A stretch of DNA of 64,000 nt from Tenrec ecaudatus (lineage: Eukaryota; Chordata; Mammalia; Afrosoricida; Tenrecidae). The notes beneath the pieces were generated by a model, which saw nothing but the letters and a program-made list of their open reading frames with translations, was not told the DNA's origin and ran no database searches. The position numbers and the translations under genes were made by a program. Shown here piece by piece: positions 44,312 through 55,359 of this stretch (position 1 is the stretch's first letter; each line of letters opens with the position of its first letter). The stretch lies in NCBI RefSeq assembly GCF_050624435.1, contig NC_134536.1, positions 50,503,258-50,567,257 of the forward strand. The letters are read 5' to 3'.

Positions 44312-45508
44312 CTCTCTCTTTGTATTTAATCATTTTATTGGGGCTCTTACAGCTCGTATAACAATCCATCCATCCATCCATCCATCCATCCATCCATCCA
44401 TCCATCCATCCATCCATCCATCCATCCATTTTGTCAAACACATTTGTACATATGCTGCCATCATCATTTTCAAAACATTTTCTTTTTACTAGAGTCCTTG
44501 GTATCACCTCCTCATTTTTTACATCTCTCTCCTCCACCCCCCCTCCCTCATGAACCCATTATAATTTATAATTTTCATATCTTACACCGACCACAGTCTC
44601 CCTTCACTGACTTTTCTGTTGTTCATTCCCAGGGGGCAGTGGGGGACGTTAGAAGTTGATCATTGTGATCAGTTCCCCCTTTCTCCCTCTAACTTCCCCT
44701 TACCCTTATGGCATTGCTACTCTCATTATCGGTCCAGTGTTGTGAGTGCTTATCTGTACCAGTGTACTTGCTCTGGGCTAGCCGGATTTGTAAGGTAGAA
44801 TTGGGGTCATGATAGTAGCAGAGAGGAAGCATTAAAGAACTAGGGGAGAGTTGTATATTTTGTCTGTGCTATACTGAACCCTGGCTGGTGAACTTTCCGT
44901 GAGGTATGTCCAAATGTCCACAGATGGGCTTTGGGTATCCACTCCTCATTCACATCCACATGATTGTTTGTTCTGGGTCTTTTGATGCCAGATACCTGAT
45001 CCCATCAATACCTCATGATCACGCAGGCTGGTGTGCTTCTTCCACATGGGCTTTGTTGTTTCTCAGCTACATGGCTGCTTATTTATATTCAAACCTTTTA
45101 GACCCCAGATGGTATATGTTCTGATAGCTGGGCACCATCAGCTTTCTTTACCACATCTGCTTATGCACCCATTTTTTCTTCAGAGATCCTGTTGGAAATG
45201 TGAGCATCATAGAATGCAAAGCAAATCTTCTTGTATTGAAGGAGTACTTGACTGAGACCCAATGTCCATCTGCTATCTTAATAATTAACATATTAATATA
45301 TATAAATCTGTTTCCCTGTCATTATATATAAATATATTCACATATGTATGTGCCTGTATTTATACCTCTATAAATGTCTTTTGCTTCCTAGTTCTTTCCT
45401 GTTTTCTTTTACTTTCCTCTTGTCCCACTATCATGTATGAACTTTTTCAGCTTTTATTAATTCCTCTTGGCTACATTGCACTTGATCAATCCCCACCAGG
45501 CATCCTAC
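44312..45508 (-). mobile_element. Twin-primed L1: 3' segment, antisense
   Basis: From the T-rich tail ('tgtatttaatcattttattg') through the 3'UTR up to 'caccaggcatcctacta' near 45508. The TSD CCTTTGATCTCT lies at 44300-44311. The next bases switch to the opposite strand of the same 3'UTR. Confidence 0.85.
44364..44429. repeat. (ATCC)n microsatellite within the L1 tail
   Basis: About 16 perfect ATCC units at the place where other copies read 'caatccatacatacatcca', so the array grew from an L1 3'UTR motif. The minus frame reads repeated M-D-G-W. Confidence 0.95.
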
Positions 45509-46145
45509 TAAGAGGGAAGGAGAGAGAGAAAGAGAGAGTGGAACACACCCTGTCCCTCCAAGCCCTGAGGATGACATTCCTTCTTGGAACAGCCAATGCA
45601 CAGAGAGGAACATAGGACTAGCCCCACCAGGAGACACGACGTCCCTCACTGACCAATAGCACCACGGGGGGGGGGGTGGAGAGGGGCAACACGGGAGACA
45701 CAGAGCAGGACTGCGCCTGATATGACCCCACCAAACCACCGCACCAGGTGAAACATGAAAGGAATGCAACAGAACAGCAAGGGGAGCAAAGCAATGAAGT
45801 TCCCGACGAATCCCCAAAATAGATTTTGGGGCCAGGGAATACACTTCATCAGGCTCAACTGGGAAACACTCATATAGGTCAACAGACAGACCTGTAACTA
45901 TTGATAGGCTTTTCTTTATTGTTTTTGTGCTGCTTTGTTTTATGTTTGTTATTGTTTTTGCATATCTATATAGATAAGATAGGCAGGATAAAGATAGGAG
46001 GAGAAAACAATGGGTCCTATAGTTCTGGAGAGACACATGAGTGGGATCGTTGGGGGGGGGGGGGGCGGAAGGAAGGAGCATCCAATAAACCCAGGGACAA
46101 GGGAACACAGAGATCTAAAATTGATGGCAAGGAGGGTGTAGGGTG
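45509..46145 (+). mobile_element. Twin-primed L1: upstream 3'UTR segment, inverted
   Basis: Sense-oriented 3'UTR that ends 'ggagggtgtagggtg', exactly upstream of where the antisense segment begins (its sense reading is 'tagtaggatgcctggtgggg'). Together they reconstitute one continuous 3'UTR with a short overlap, as expected for a 5' inversion. The second TSD copy CCTTTGATCTCT is at 46146-46157. The 225-codon minus frame (45431-46108) crosses the junction and is incidental. Confidence 0.84.
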
Positions 46146-46157
46146 CCTTTGATCTCT

Positions 46158-46535
46158 TAATTATTGTTACCAGCATCGTGGATTGAGGATCCATGCAAGA
46201 CAGAAATCTTTGTAAGCTTCCATCTTTTCTCTGCTTATGTGATGTCACCTATTGGTCTAGCTGTGTGGATTGTGATTTTTTTCACACTGAGTTGTAATCC
46301 ATATTGAAGGTTACAATCCTTGATCTCATCGGCATGTGCTTCAAATCCTCTTCACGCTAAACAAACAAGGTTTCATCATCTGCATACGACAGGCTGTTAA
46401 TAAACCTTTCTCCCAACCTGATCACAGGTTCTCCCCCATATAGTCCAGCTTCTCTGATGATTTGCTCAGTCTGCAGTTCGAATGAGTAGATGAGAGGATG
46501 CAACCCTGGCATGTACCTTTCCTGATAGGTAGCAT
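46158..46535 (-). pseudogene. RTE reverse-transcriptase region, antisense, right half
   Basis: The complement encodes the RT palm: the YADD box is intact at 46375-46386 (codons TAT GCA GAT GAT), followed by E-T-L-F. 'ccagcttctctgatgatttg' and 'gatgcaaccctggcatgtac' are further RTE RT landmarks (pre-YADD side). Other changes show it is a fossil. It continues the copy interrupted at 44311. Confidence 0.82.
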
Positions 46536-46835
46536 GTAGAAACTAGAGAAAGCAAAGCAAATGCTCTGCTCTGTCTACACTCTATTTTAAACCTTTGATC
46601 TCCATAACTATAGGATAATACATTTTTTGTTGACTTAATCCACTAACATTTTGGTAATTTGTGATAGCAGGAAGCTGGGACACTGGTGGGAAATTATTAC
46701 AAAATCATATGATTAGAGCTATTAATATTTTGGGAGTAATTCAACTATCCCCAAATAATCACACATTCTAAATTCCATCATCAACATTATGTTAAGTAAT
46801 AATATCATAAATAATACCAGAACACAATGTTTATT
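46536..46835. other. Unassigned AT-rich sequence
   Basis: Nothing recognised. Confidence 0.38.
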
Positions 46836-47045
46836 TATTATATAGATGCTTGAATCTATTGCTTAGTATGCATTAATTTACTGAGTTATCCTAACCATCT
46901 GCAATAAGTTACATTTAGTGTCCCCATTTTATAGATAAAAAAATAGAAAAAAATCATGCTGAGTAAATTGTACTTGATCACAAATCACTAAGGATAAAGA
47001 AAAGTTTTGGATTCATTTTTGTCTGTACCAAAAGGTTATAGTATT
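46836..47045 (+). repeat. MIR SINE, sense
   Basis: 'gagttatcctaaccatctgc', 'tccccattttatagataaaa' and 'acttgatcacaaatcactaa' are in MIR order with heavy divergence. Confidence 0.65.
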
Positions 47046-47509
47046 TATCACTTCAATATATAATTTAATCCATAATTAAGGACAAAGTAATATCTGAAAC
47101 CACGTCTAACTTGACATGCTATTATCCTATGTAACATTCAGGGATAACTTTTACGGCAATTTACTTCTTTTTAATAGAGTCAAGCTAGTAGCCCAGGATT
47201 TCTTTCATTGTCTCATAATTGCTAAGTATTTGTTAGGTATCCATCTATAAAATTTGCATCATGAAGTTGGACATGGGGATTTGTTTTAGGGACTTTTGCA
47301 TAGCGTCGTCTGATGCGCTTCACTATTTTCATGCTTATAACACTTACCAAATTACAGTTTTTGTGCTTTCTTAGTTATATGTATAAGTGAGTTTTGCTGC
47401 TCTTAATGGCAGAAAAACATATCAAAAAACAGTTATTTTCAAATTCAAAAGAAAATTCAGTTGTTAAAAATGTTCAAATGAAAGTATTCCTAAATGTAAA
47501 GCTGTGGGA
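47046..47509. other. Unassigned AT-rich sequence
   Basis: No gene or repeat recognised. Confidence 0.38.
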
Positions 47510-48110
47510 CTGAATATTGAGTGCTTTCACACCCCAGCAGGTTCAAACAACCATTATGGCTGCATGTCAGTGGCGAGAAGTCAGTCATCATTATGAGACA
47601 TGAGCTGGGTCTAGGGCAGTGGGAGGAAAACATTGTGAGCATTTCAGAAGCATATCTGATGCCGGAATGACTGAGCTGGCACACAGCATGAGATCTCACT
47701 GCAGTTGCTGCAGCGGTGCTGTCATCTGCCGCTGAACTTGTGGGAAGTTGATAAAGGAGCAGCCCCTTCCGTAATATCAATCTGGGTTACAAAACGCCAG
47801 TATTTACATTGGGGGGCTGGCATTTCATTAATTCTATTGAATTCAGGGAGGAAGGCAGAGGCATTAGAGCTTTCTGCTCGCTGTAAATGAGAGCTTCGGT
47901 GACAGGCAGGCAGCACACATCTGTTATATTTTTGCCCCAAGCCACAGCTGCTGCAGTGTCTCAGAAGCATCTGCATTTCTGTTCTGATGTGTGCCTAACA
48001 GCAAACAATAACAAAGTCCAAGCACAACCAAATCCAGAGAAACATCACCATGGGCAACTACTGAATGTACATAGAGCATACACAAAACACAAACTATGAT
48101 ATGGTAGCTC
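47510..48110. promoter_or_regulatory. Candidate conserved non-coding element (enhancer-like)
   Basis: Non-repetitive and less AT-rich than its flanks. It contains two closely spaced CAGCTG/CAGC-rich patches, 'cattaattctattgaattc' with homeodomain-type ATTA cores, and 'gataa' words. The short frames show no protein domain and switch strand. Composition and lack of TE similarity are what one sees in conserved enhancers of gene deserts, but conservation was not tested. Confidence 0.35.
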
Positions 48111-48811
48111 GAGGCCAATTGTTCAGAGGAAAAGCTCAACATAAACTGCTTAAAAACTCGGAGGGAAAAGCTTGGTGGAAAATTCCTAGGGATGAAGGCA
48201 TATAGATAACTCGCCTCAGGCACCAAACAAGTCAGCACAAAACACTTTGGTGTTAGTTCTGTCTGTGGATTTCCAAGCTTAGGAATCCCACACTCTGTTT
48301 CAAAACACAGATGCCCTTAACTTGGATAAAAACAATGCGTACATATTAATTGTAGCTTAGGTAACCAAATTCTCTCCTATAGCCTAGATTCTCACACATC
48401 TCTAGTGGTTCGACAGACGACTGAAAGTCGAATCATCCATAAACAATTCCTGTGGTTGGCCTTTAATACACAAAGGTCACTTTATAGGATACACAATAAC
48501 ATGTCCATATCTGCTCCTTCCATTCAATCAAGTAATGATCTGTGAAGGGTAATTAAGACGTCAGTGTTGCCTTGAGCACTGTTTTTGGATGATTAGACTT
48601 TAAACCTTCTAACCACTAAATTAACTGTCCACGTCCCACTTTTTTCTATCAGAAGAGATATTCATGTATAAATTATACGTGTATCTGTGTTGCCAGGCAT
48701 TGATGAATCAGCTGCTCAGTATCAGCAGTATACACTTTCACAATGATTTCTTCAAGGACTATCTAGTTATCGTCTTTCAACGGGCTTCACCACATTTCCT
48801 GGTTCTGGTGA
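48111..48811. other. Unassigned unique sequence
   Basis: No gene or repeat recognised. Confidence 0.38.
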
Positions 48812-48900
48812 TTTAGTGTCCATTGCAACTCATGGAGATCCTGTAGTAGACAGCACAATGGCCCCTGATGGTTTCCTAGGTTATAATCTTTTAAAAAGTT
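48812..48900 (-). repeat. AfroSINE 3' portion, antisense
   Basis: 'gcaactcatggagatcctgt', 'gtagacagcacaatggcccc' and 'gatggtttcctaggttataa' are the reverse complement of the SINE tail and body. Confidence 0.65.
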
Positions 48901-49360
48901 GTTTTGTTATGTTTTTCTCCCCTTCATTCAGCAATTTATGCACAGACTGTGCCATGGCATTGCTTGCTGTACTGGCGAGGGATCAGTACTCTGCCCATTT
49001 CTACCTTGGCTCCCTGTTTCTGTTCACCCAGTTTTCCTGGCCCTTCCAGCCTCCGTGACTTGGCTTTTGCGGAAATGCTGCCCCGTGGGTCACCTGTAGT
49101 GGGTTGTTCTGAGGAGCGTGATGCTCATGAATATTACTTGTCACTTGATAGGCTTGCTGTTTTACGTGACAGGAAGGCGATCTCTGGGAGTGGGTTTAGT
49201 TCTTGGTTGGAAAGGTGTCTAAGGGGATTCCACCAATATCTATCAGACCAGTCAATCGCATCTTTTTTATATTTTAAATTTTATTCTACTTTTTTTCTGC
49301 CACTCTAGCTGGTACTTTCCATTGTGATCCTTGTCAACGTGGTGAGTGGTTGTCCCAGGG
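48901..49360. other. Unassigned, GC-richer segment between SINEs
   Basis: About 450 bp with plus-strand frames of 66-134 codons in overlapping phases. No domain recognised. It may be an unrecognised LTR or other repeat; it has no clear TG...CA ends. Confidence 0.35.
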
Positions 49361-49361
49361 C

Positions 49362-49550
49362 AAACCCAAAAAGCAAACTCACTGCCATGGAGGGAGTCAA
49401 TGCTGACTCATCCTCACCCCCTGCGGGTTTCTGAGGCTGTAACTGTTTACTTTAAGTAGAAAGCCCAGCCTTTCTCCCGCGAAGCTCCTGGTGGTTTCGA
49501 ACTGCTCACCATGCAGATTACAGCCCAGTGCACCACCAAGGCTCCTCCAA
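49362..49550 (-). repeat. AfroSINE, antisense, near full length
   Basis: 'aaactcactgccatggaggg', 'aatgctgactcatcctcacc', 'gcgggtttctgaggctgtaa', 'tctcccgcgaagctcctggt' and 'gcaccaccaaggctcc' give tail to head in antisense order. One of the best preserved copies. Confidence 0.83.
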
Positions 49551-49906
49551 TGCTACCTGTTATTCCGCATTCAGGTTACAGGGAGCTCTGGTTCCTGTGG
49601 TCTACTGATCATGTGGACTCATTCTGCCTTGCTCCTTATAAAAGGAGACCAAGAGTTCTAATTAAGAGAGCTAACCCCAATCACTACTCGCTAACGTAAG
49701 ATGTAGAAGATTTTCTTTGTGGGCTACGTTATGTCAAGTGTCCTAGATGTCACCTGAGATTCTGGTCCATAGCCTCAACTCTGTAGCTGAGCCTCAGGAG
49801 GCTGGGATGACGAGGTTCTCCTGACAGTCATTCCTGCAATCCTATTATGTGATATGTGAGGGATCATCAAAGACTTTATGAGAAAGGAAATTAAAAGATA
49901 ATGGAA
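49551..49906. other. Unassigned sequence
   Basis: No gene or repeat recognised in these 350 bases. Confidence 0.38.
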
Positions 49907-50100
49907 TATATACTGTGGTGTGTGTGTAGTGTAGTGTGGTAGTAGTATATATACTGTGGTGTGTGTGTGTAGTGTGGTAGTAGTATATATACTGTGGTGT
50001 GTGTGTGTGTGTGTGTAGTGTAGTGTGGTAGTAGTATATATACTGTGGTGTGTTTGTGTGTGTATGTGTGTAGTGTAGTGTAGTAGTAGTAGTAGTAGTA
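49907..50100. repeat. Minisatellite, four units of about 38-65 bp
   Basis: Unit begins 'tatatactgtggtgtgtg', has a variable (TG)n, then 'tagtgtagtgtggtagtag'. Starts are near 49907, 49946, 49985 and 50036. The last unit ends in (TAG)n. Length varies by the TG run. Confidence 0.9.
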
Positions 50101-50262
50101 GTTACTAGTTGGGTTGTGATCGCATGGTTGGTCATTTGAAACCACATGCAACTCAGAGAGAGAAGGACTGGGCTTTCTACTCCTGCAAACACTTACAGTC
50201 TCAGAAAATCCACAGGGGGTTGCTATGAGTCAACATTGACTTGATGACAGATAGTGTCTTTA
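50100..50262 (+). repeat. AfroSINE body and tail, sense
   Basis: 'catgcaactcagagagagaa', 'gactgggctttctactcctg', 'cagtctcagaaaatccacag' and 'gctatgagtcaacattgact' are in SINE order, directly next to the minisatellite. Confidence 0.75.
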
Positions 50263-50600
50263 ATATTGCATAGTATTCCATTGTATGTATGTACCATTTT
50301 TATCCGTTTATCCATTGATGGCTGATGGGTACTTTTACTTAATGCTATAACAAGCATGAATATGCATATGTCTATCTGTGTTATAGCTATTGTTTCTCTA
50401 GAATAAATACCTAGTAGTGAGATTGCTGGATCATAGGATATTTCTATTTGTACTTATTTTTGTATTTTTAGGAAGCTTCATACCATATTTCATTGTGGTT
50501 GTGTCATTATATATTCCCACTGGACATATATGAGCATTCCAATCTCCCTAGGTCTTCAGCAGCATCTGAGTGTTTATTTTTGTTTGTCCTAATGCTTTGA
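50263..50600 (-). pseudogene. Old L1 ORF2 C-terminus, antisense
   Basis: 'gcatagtattccattgtatg', 'ttatccattgatggctgatg' and 'gtgagattgctggatcatag' are the antisense landmarks of the ORF2 C-terminal region in old L1s. It is the 3' end of a copy reaching to 52.9 kb. Confidence 0.75.
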
Positions 50601-51012
50601 CGCGTGGCTAGTGAAGGAGTGCACGTGGTGCCATGGAATAAGAGCTGGATGGCTAGCCCGGAAGTGAAGTGCACTAGCCCAATTTCAGAAGAAAGACGAG
50701 GCAGCCTGTTTCACTACAATCTCAGAACCCCTTCTTTTTAAGCTGTTCCCAAAATAGACCAAAATGCAGTTGCTTGCGTCCTTGAGAGAAGCAACAGGTT
50801 GTGGCCAGAGAAGTGGTTATGACTACACCAGACCTACCTAACATGTGAGAGGCACGCAAACCATCATCAGCATGTCCTCTACCTAACCTTCCAATGCCAG
50901 AAGCAGAAACCCTAGACATGTGCAAGACAAGACACCATGGCGGTGCCTCTTCCTCCTCACTGAGGGTGACAGATTCGTGCCAGGTCACCCATCAGACTCA
51001 GTCACGGAACAA
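50601..51012 (+). repeat. Diverged AfroSINE (to about 50735) and unassigned sequence inserted in an old L1
   Basis: 'ggagtgcacgtggtgccatg', 'gaaagacgaggcagcctgtt' and 'caatctcagaacccct' suggest a sense SINE. 50736-51012 is GC-richer and unrecognised. The old L1 has sequence on both sides, but from different parts of ORF2. Confidence 0.5.
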
Positions 51013-51500
51013 TCTTTCGAAAGTACCATGTTAAAGTCTCCATGATTATTGGGGAATTGCCTATTTCTTTTACCAGTTTTGTTAGAACCTGTTTTATGTA
51101 ATTTTTTAGCTCTGTTCTTAGGTGCACAAATATACATTATGATTTTGTCCTCTTGGATTGATCCCGTAATCATTTTAGTGTCCTCACTTGTTTCTTAAGA
51201 TAGCATTCTATTTAAAGATAATTTTATCAGAGATTAGTTTGATTAGTTTTGCCACTACTGACCTTTAGTGGTTTATGTTTGCTTGCTTACTGCTTTGGTT
51301 TATGTCTGCATTGGTTATTGTTTCTCTCCTTTCATTTTTAGCCTACATATGCTTTTTCATCTAAGGTGTGTTTCTTGTAGGTAACATATAAAGGGTCTTT
51401 TTTTTAAGGCACTCCAGTACTCTCTGACTCTTGACTGCACACTTTCTTTTGGTGAGTAGGTTTATTCATATGCCTTGTTGTTACTCTCAGACTCACCTCG
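51013..51500 (-). pseudogene. Old L1 ORF2 endonuclease region, antisense
   Basis: The minus frame 50985-51173 reads 'LITGSIQEDKIIMYICAPKN'-like sequence and 'HGDFNMV'. This is the L1 AP-endonuclease segment with the G-D-F-N box (catalytic Asp and Asn both present). The rest, toward the EN N-terminus, is frame-broken. Confidence 0.75.
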
Positions 51501-52920
51501 TGACCATCCTACAGTTAAAGTAGTCTTTTACTTCTTGATATCACCTGATTTCCTCTCCTTATGGACATACTACTACTACTACACAATTCCTTTCTCTTTT
51601 TGTTTTGAAATTGTCATTGATTACAGAGTAACATCTATTTCCCTGCTTTAATTTTTGCAGGTATATGCTACTTTTGAGACTTTCATCTAAGAGTTGGTGT
51701 CTGAGTGATGGTCTCCTGTGTTTGAATCTCAGGTTGTTGTCAGATGCTATTGCTTCACTGTCTGAAGGTCTTCTTTGAATATCTCTTGTAGGGATGGCCT
51801 GCTTTTTACAATTCCTATAATATCTGTTCATCTGGAAATGTATTGATTTTCTGAGTGCATTTGAGACAGAGTTTTGCTGGCTTTATGATTCTCAGTTGGC
51901 AATTCTTCTTTCATTGTTTGTATATGTCATCCCAATTGCCTCCCTGTCTCTCTGGTTTCTGCTAAAAATGGAAAGCTGTTGTAATGGTGCTCTTTTGTAG
52001 GCGATATTTTGTTTCTAGTGGGCTGCTCACACAATTCTTTCTTTGTCTTTGGTTTTGGAAAGTTTAATTATGGTATGGCATGGAGATTTTCATTTGGGGT
52101 CTTTGGTATGGAACTGATTGAGCTTCTTGGATGGAAAGTTTATCTTTTGAATATTAGTGAAGGGTTTTTTGCCAGCAAATCTTCAAAGATTCTCTACAGG
52201 CTTTTACTTGTATTCCTCTGGTTTGGAATTCTAATCAGGTTTTTATTATTCCTCTTGATACTGTCTTATATAACACTTAAACTTTGTAAGTTTTCTTCAT
52301 TCTTTTTTCTGGTTGTACTTCAGTCAAATTAAGATCAAGGAATCATTTTCATGGATTGTTTTTTACAATGGTTTAATACTACTTTTGTGTCACTCTTTTG
52401 ACTCATTTATGTTTCATATTCATTATTAAACTTCTGGATTTCTAGTTTTGGTTTTTATATGGTTTATAATTGTCTTTTTATTTTGTCTTTTGCTGTATAT
52501 ACTTTTCCTGTATTATTCTATAATTTAGTCTGTATTATCCTTGGTCTCTTTTTTGATCTTGTTAAAAATCCCATATATAAGTCTTTTGGATTCCATTTTT
52601 GTTAATTCCACTACCATGCCCTTTTCCGGAGGGTTTTCTGGCCCTTTGCTTTGGTCGCTTAATTGATCCATCTTCTGGTGCTTCTTTATTTGATATCTAT
52701 TGTCTCTGAAGCATTAGGTTTTATTGATTGATTGTTTATATGTTTGCTTCATCCTGTGTTTTCTTTCCTGTTTGATACATCTGGTCATGTGGGGTTGGTA
52801 TACCACACTTACCCATAATCCACTGGCACTCTCGCCACTTGTTTCTGGCTGGGCAACACACTGGCCATAGGAAGCATGAGAGCAAGCATGTCATGTCACT
52901 GGGAAGGGTTCAACAACAAC
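51501..52920 (-). pseudogene. Old L1/HAL1-type ORF1 and 5' region, antisense
   Basis: 'tgtttctagtgggctgctc', 'cacaattctttctttgtctt', 'tggtatggaactgattgagc' and 'ttccatttttgttaattcca' match the antisense of old L1/HAL1 ORF1 and the region upstream. Order EN then ORF1 on the plus strand agrees with an antisense element. No intact frame remains, and the 5' border is vague. Confidence 0.6.
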
Positions 52921-53029
52921 AACCAAACACCAAAGTGAGGTATGCTTGATTCTATACTCAGAACTCTACGAACCTGGTGATTAGTCAAGGTAAACTAATG
53001 CAGTGCTAACATCCTAGAACATTAGGTTC

Positions 53030-53150
53030 ATAAAAAATATGATGGCTTAACTCTCCTCATTTAAAAAATACACAGAAGAAAACGAATGCCAGAAGGGTGT
53101 GAAGAACTTGTTCAAGGAGAACATGGCATGTTAGTGACACAAATCCCGGT
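53030..53150 (+). repeat. MIR SINE fragment, sense
   Basis: 'ctcctcatttaaaaaataca', 'gaatgccagaagggtgtgaa', 'gaacttgttcaaggagaaca' and 'aaatcccggtg' follow the MIR core and 3' half. Confidence 0.6.
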
Positions 53151-54739
53151 GTTTTTCTTTCCATTTCGACGTGAATATCCTAACAAATATACTCAAATTG
53201 AAAGATAGTTGTTACTGTGATATCAAATTATAATAAAGTGAACATCTCCATCTACTAGGAAGGCAGTTGATTATGTTTTTTCACTTCCTTTTCGTTTTCT
53301 AGTTATGTCCCTTATTAAACATATCACATATATAAATTTAGAGTACTGCAAATGCTAGTTCATAATTTGGGTGTAAGGCAATGGCTGTCATGGCACAAGT
53401 TTTAGAACTACACTAGTTAAACTTGGGTACTCACTAGATCTGTTATTGTCATTCCTATCAGTCTGCCTTTTTGCCACTTCTAGCCACAACTTGATACTCT
53501 CACCAAGTGCACTTAGGCCTGGGCACATACATGGAAAATCTCAATGTAAAACCAATGATTTTCTTCTAAATCCTGTGGCCAATTTAAGTTCTTATTCACA
53601 TCACAAAGCAGACAGAAATATGTAGTTTTAGAATTGCAGATAACTTTCTACTGACTTTACAGCATCCATGAGAAGATAGATGGCCAACCTCCAATATGAA
53701 TAATCCTTTTTCAGATAGACTCATTTTTCTGCTCGTTAGTTTGCTGGGTCCTGTATTATGTACATTTCTTTATTTTAAAATTCTGTATAGAGGAGTCTAT
53801 TTTATTTATGTCACCCAAACTAAAATGTTGTGGTGGAAAACTAATGATTGCTTTTTGTATTTGCTTATCGTTAAATTTTTCATTAAGAAATCATCTGTTG
53901 GAAAGAGATGATTTTAATCCATTCCTTAAGGCTTCTTTGCACGAAGCTCTACAAAACAATTATTTTCTGCCCACTTATTTTATGACTGTGTACTTGGACT
54001 AAACCGAATCAAATGACCTTGGTTATCTTTTTCCAATCTCTTCTTGGCGCCTCTATTGCTCATGGTCACAGAACCTCACAGCCCTCTTTCTTTGCTTAGT
54101 CGATCCCCAATATTACCACCCCTTCTTTTCTTTCCTTTCAGTGACTATAGTAAACACACCCCAATAGGGTGGTAGCTGAAGTTCATCTTGGAGTTGGCGA
54201 AGTAGACTGCACTTGACAAGTTATTCTTTCAGTTTGATTCAGATCATACTATGTTGAGAACTGCCTGTCCTCATCTGCTTCATTTTTCTCCAGTACTAGT
54301 TCTAGCCTTGTTCAGAAGTGAAATACTATCAACAATTTGAAGTCTTCAGAAACATTATGAAAAAAATCCACGCTTTTATAATTTCATTTTCTCCAGGAAG
54401 TATTTGAAGCTCCCTTGAATATTGTACCTTTGATCTTTGGTATCTTTTTGATATAACATAATTAGTAAATAATAATGGGTTTTATTCTGTTTATGACTTT
54501 CTACTTTCCTTCTTAAAGCAAGTACAGTTTTATAATTTGACTAAGCTTTAAGCCTGGAGTACTTTTCTCCTCCTATCTTGTAAACTTTCCTGCATCTTTA
54601 GAGCTGTATCTTGAACATCATTTATCATGTGAAGATTACCTCCATTTCCCTGTGCTCTAGTTTCAGACTTCCGGGCATGTTGAAATGGCCTCTTATAAAG
54701 AGCCTAAAATTTCATGTGGTAGTTATGTACTTGCCTCAA
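53151..54739. other. Unassigned unique AT-rich sequence
   Basis: 1.6 kb with no recognised gene or repeat; frames of 64-71 codons only. Confidence 0.42.
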
Positions 54740-54850
54740 CAACTAAGATACCTTGCTGTCATTATGTAAACAGGACCTAGTCCAGAGTAAGCACTTAACT
54801 AACATGTCATGAGACAAAGAGTGTTTCAAGTAAACAACTTCTGGGGCTGG
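54740..54850 (-). repeat. MIR-like fragment, antisense
   Basis: 'aggacctagtccagagtaag' and 'cacttaactaacatgtcatg' resemble the reverse complement of the MIR start. Short and uncertain. Confidence 0.4.
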
Positions 54851-55359
54851 AAAAATCTTCAGAGACGGCCTAGAATGTTATACTGGCAAAGAGGTGAATT
54901 CAATCAGGTCAGTCTATGAATAAATTAACACCCCAGGGTGTTATATAAAAGAATATAGGCATCATCTTCGTAATTAGTGAAGGGTAAATATCTGGGTGTG
55001 ATGCCAATGGAGACAGACAATTTAATAAAGACATCAGAAGAATAGCCAAAGAGATTCTGGCTAACACCACAATCATGCCAAAACAATGCCTTCTGAGGAG
55101 AAAATGTAGAGACTATGCACTATGGGTGAAATCTATTTCAGTAAGATGCTCCAGTGAAGTCGCTAGATAAACGAATATCTAACAACAAGAACAAAGCCAG
55201 AAGGGTAAGGAATAGTCTTCAGGATTGTTTCAATGTGTTCTTTAAAATCTCCAATATCTTTTTGTTTTCCTTTTCTAAAAGAGAAATGCAAATAAATAAT
55301 AAAGTTGACCCATAATCAAGAAAAAAGAAAAATGGTACCTTTGTTTTCCTTTTTTAGAA
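54851..55359. other. Unassigned sequence, possible RTE/SINE scrap
   Basis: About 55140-55200 ends in 'gaatatctaacaacaagaac', similar to the RTE/AfroSINE tail. The rest is not assigned. Confidence 0.35.

Noticed and set aside
45431-46108. 225-codon open frame on the minus strand as a gene
   Set aside because: It crosses the inversion junction of the twin-primed L1 and is made of 3'UTR from both strands.
47510-48110. Coding exon(s)
   Set aside because: Frames of 60-104 codons occur on both strands in different phases, with no domain and no consistent splice sites.
49907-50100. CRISPR array
   Set aside because: Unit is a TG-rich minisatellite without unique spacers, in a mammalian genome.
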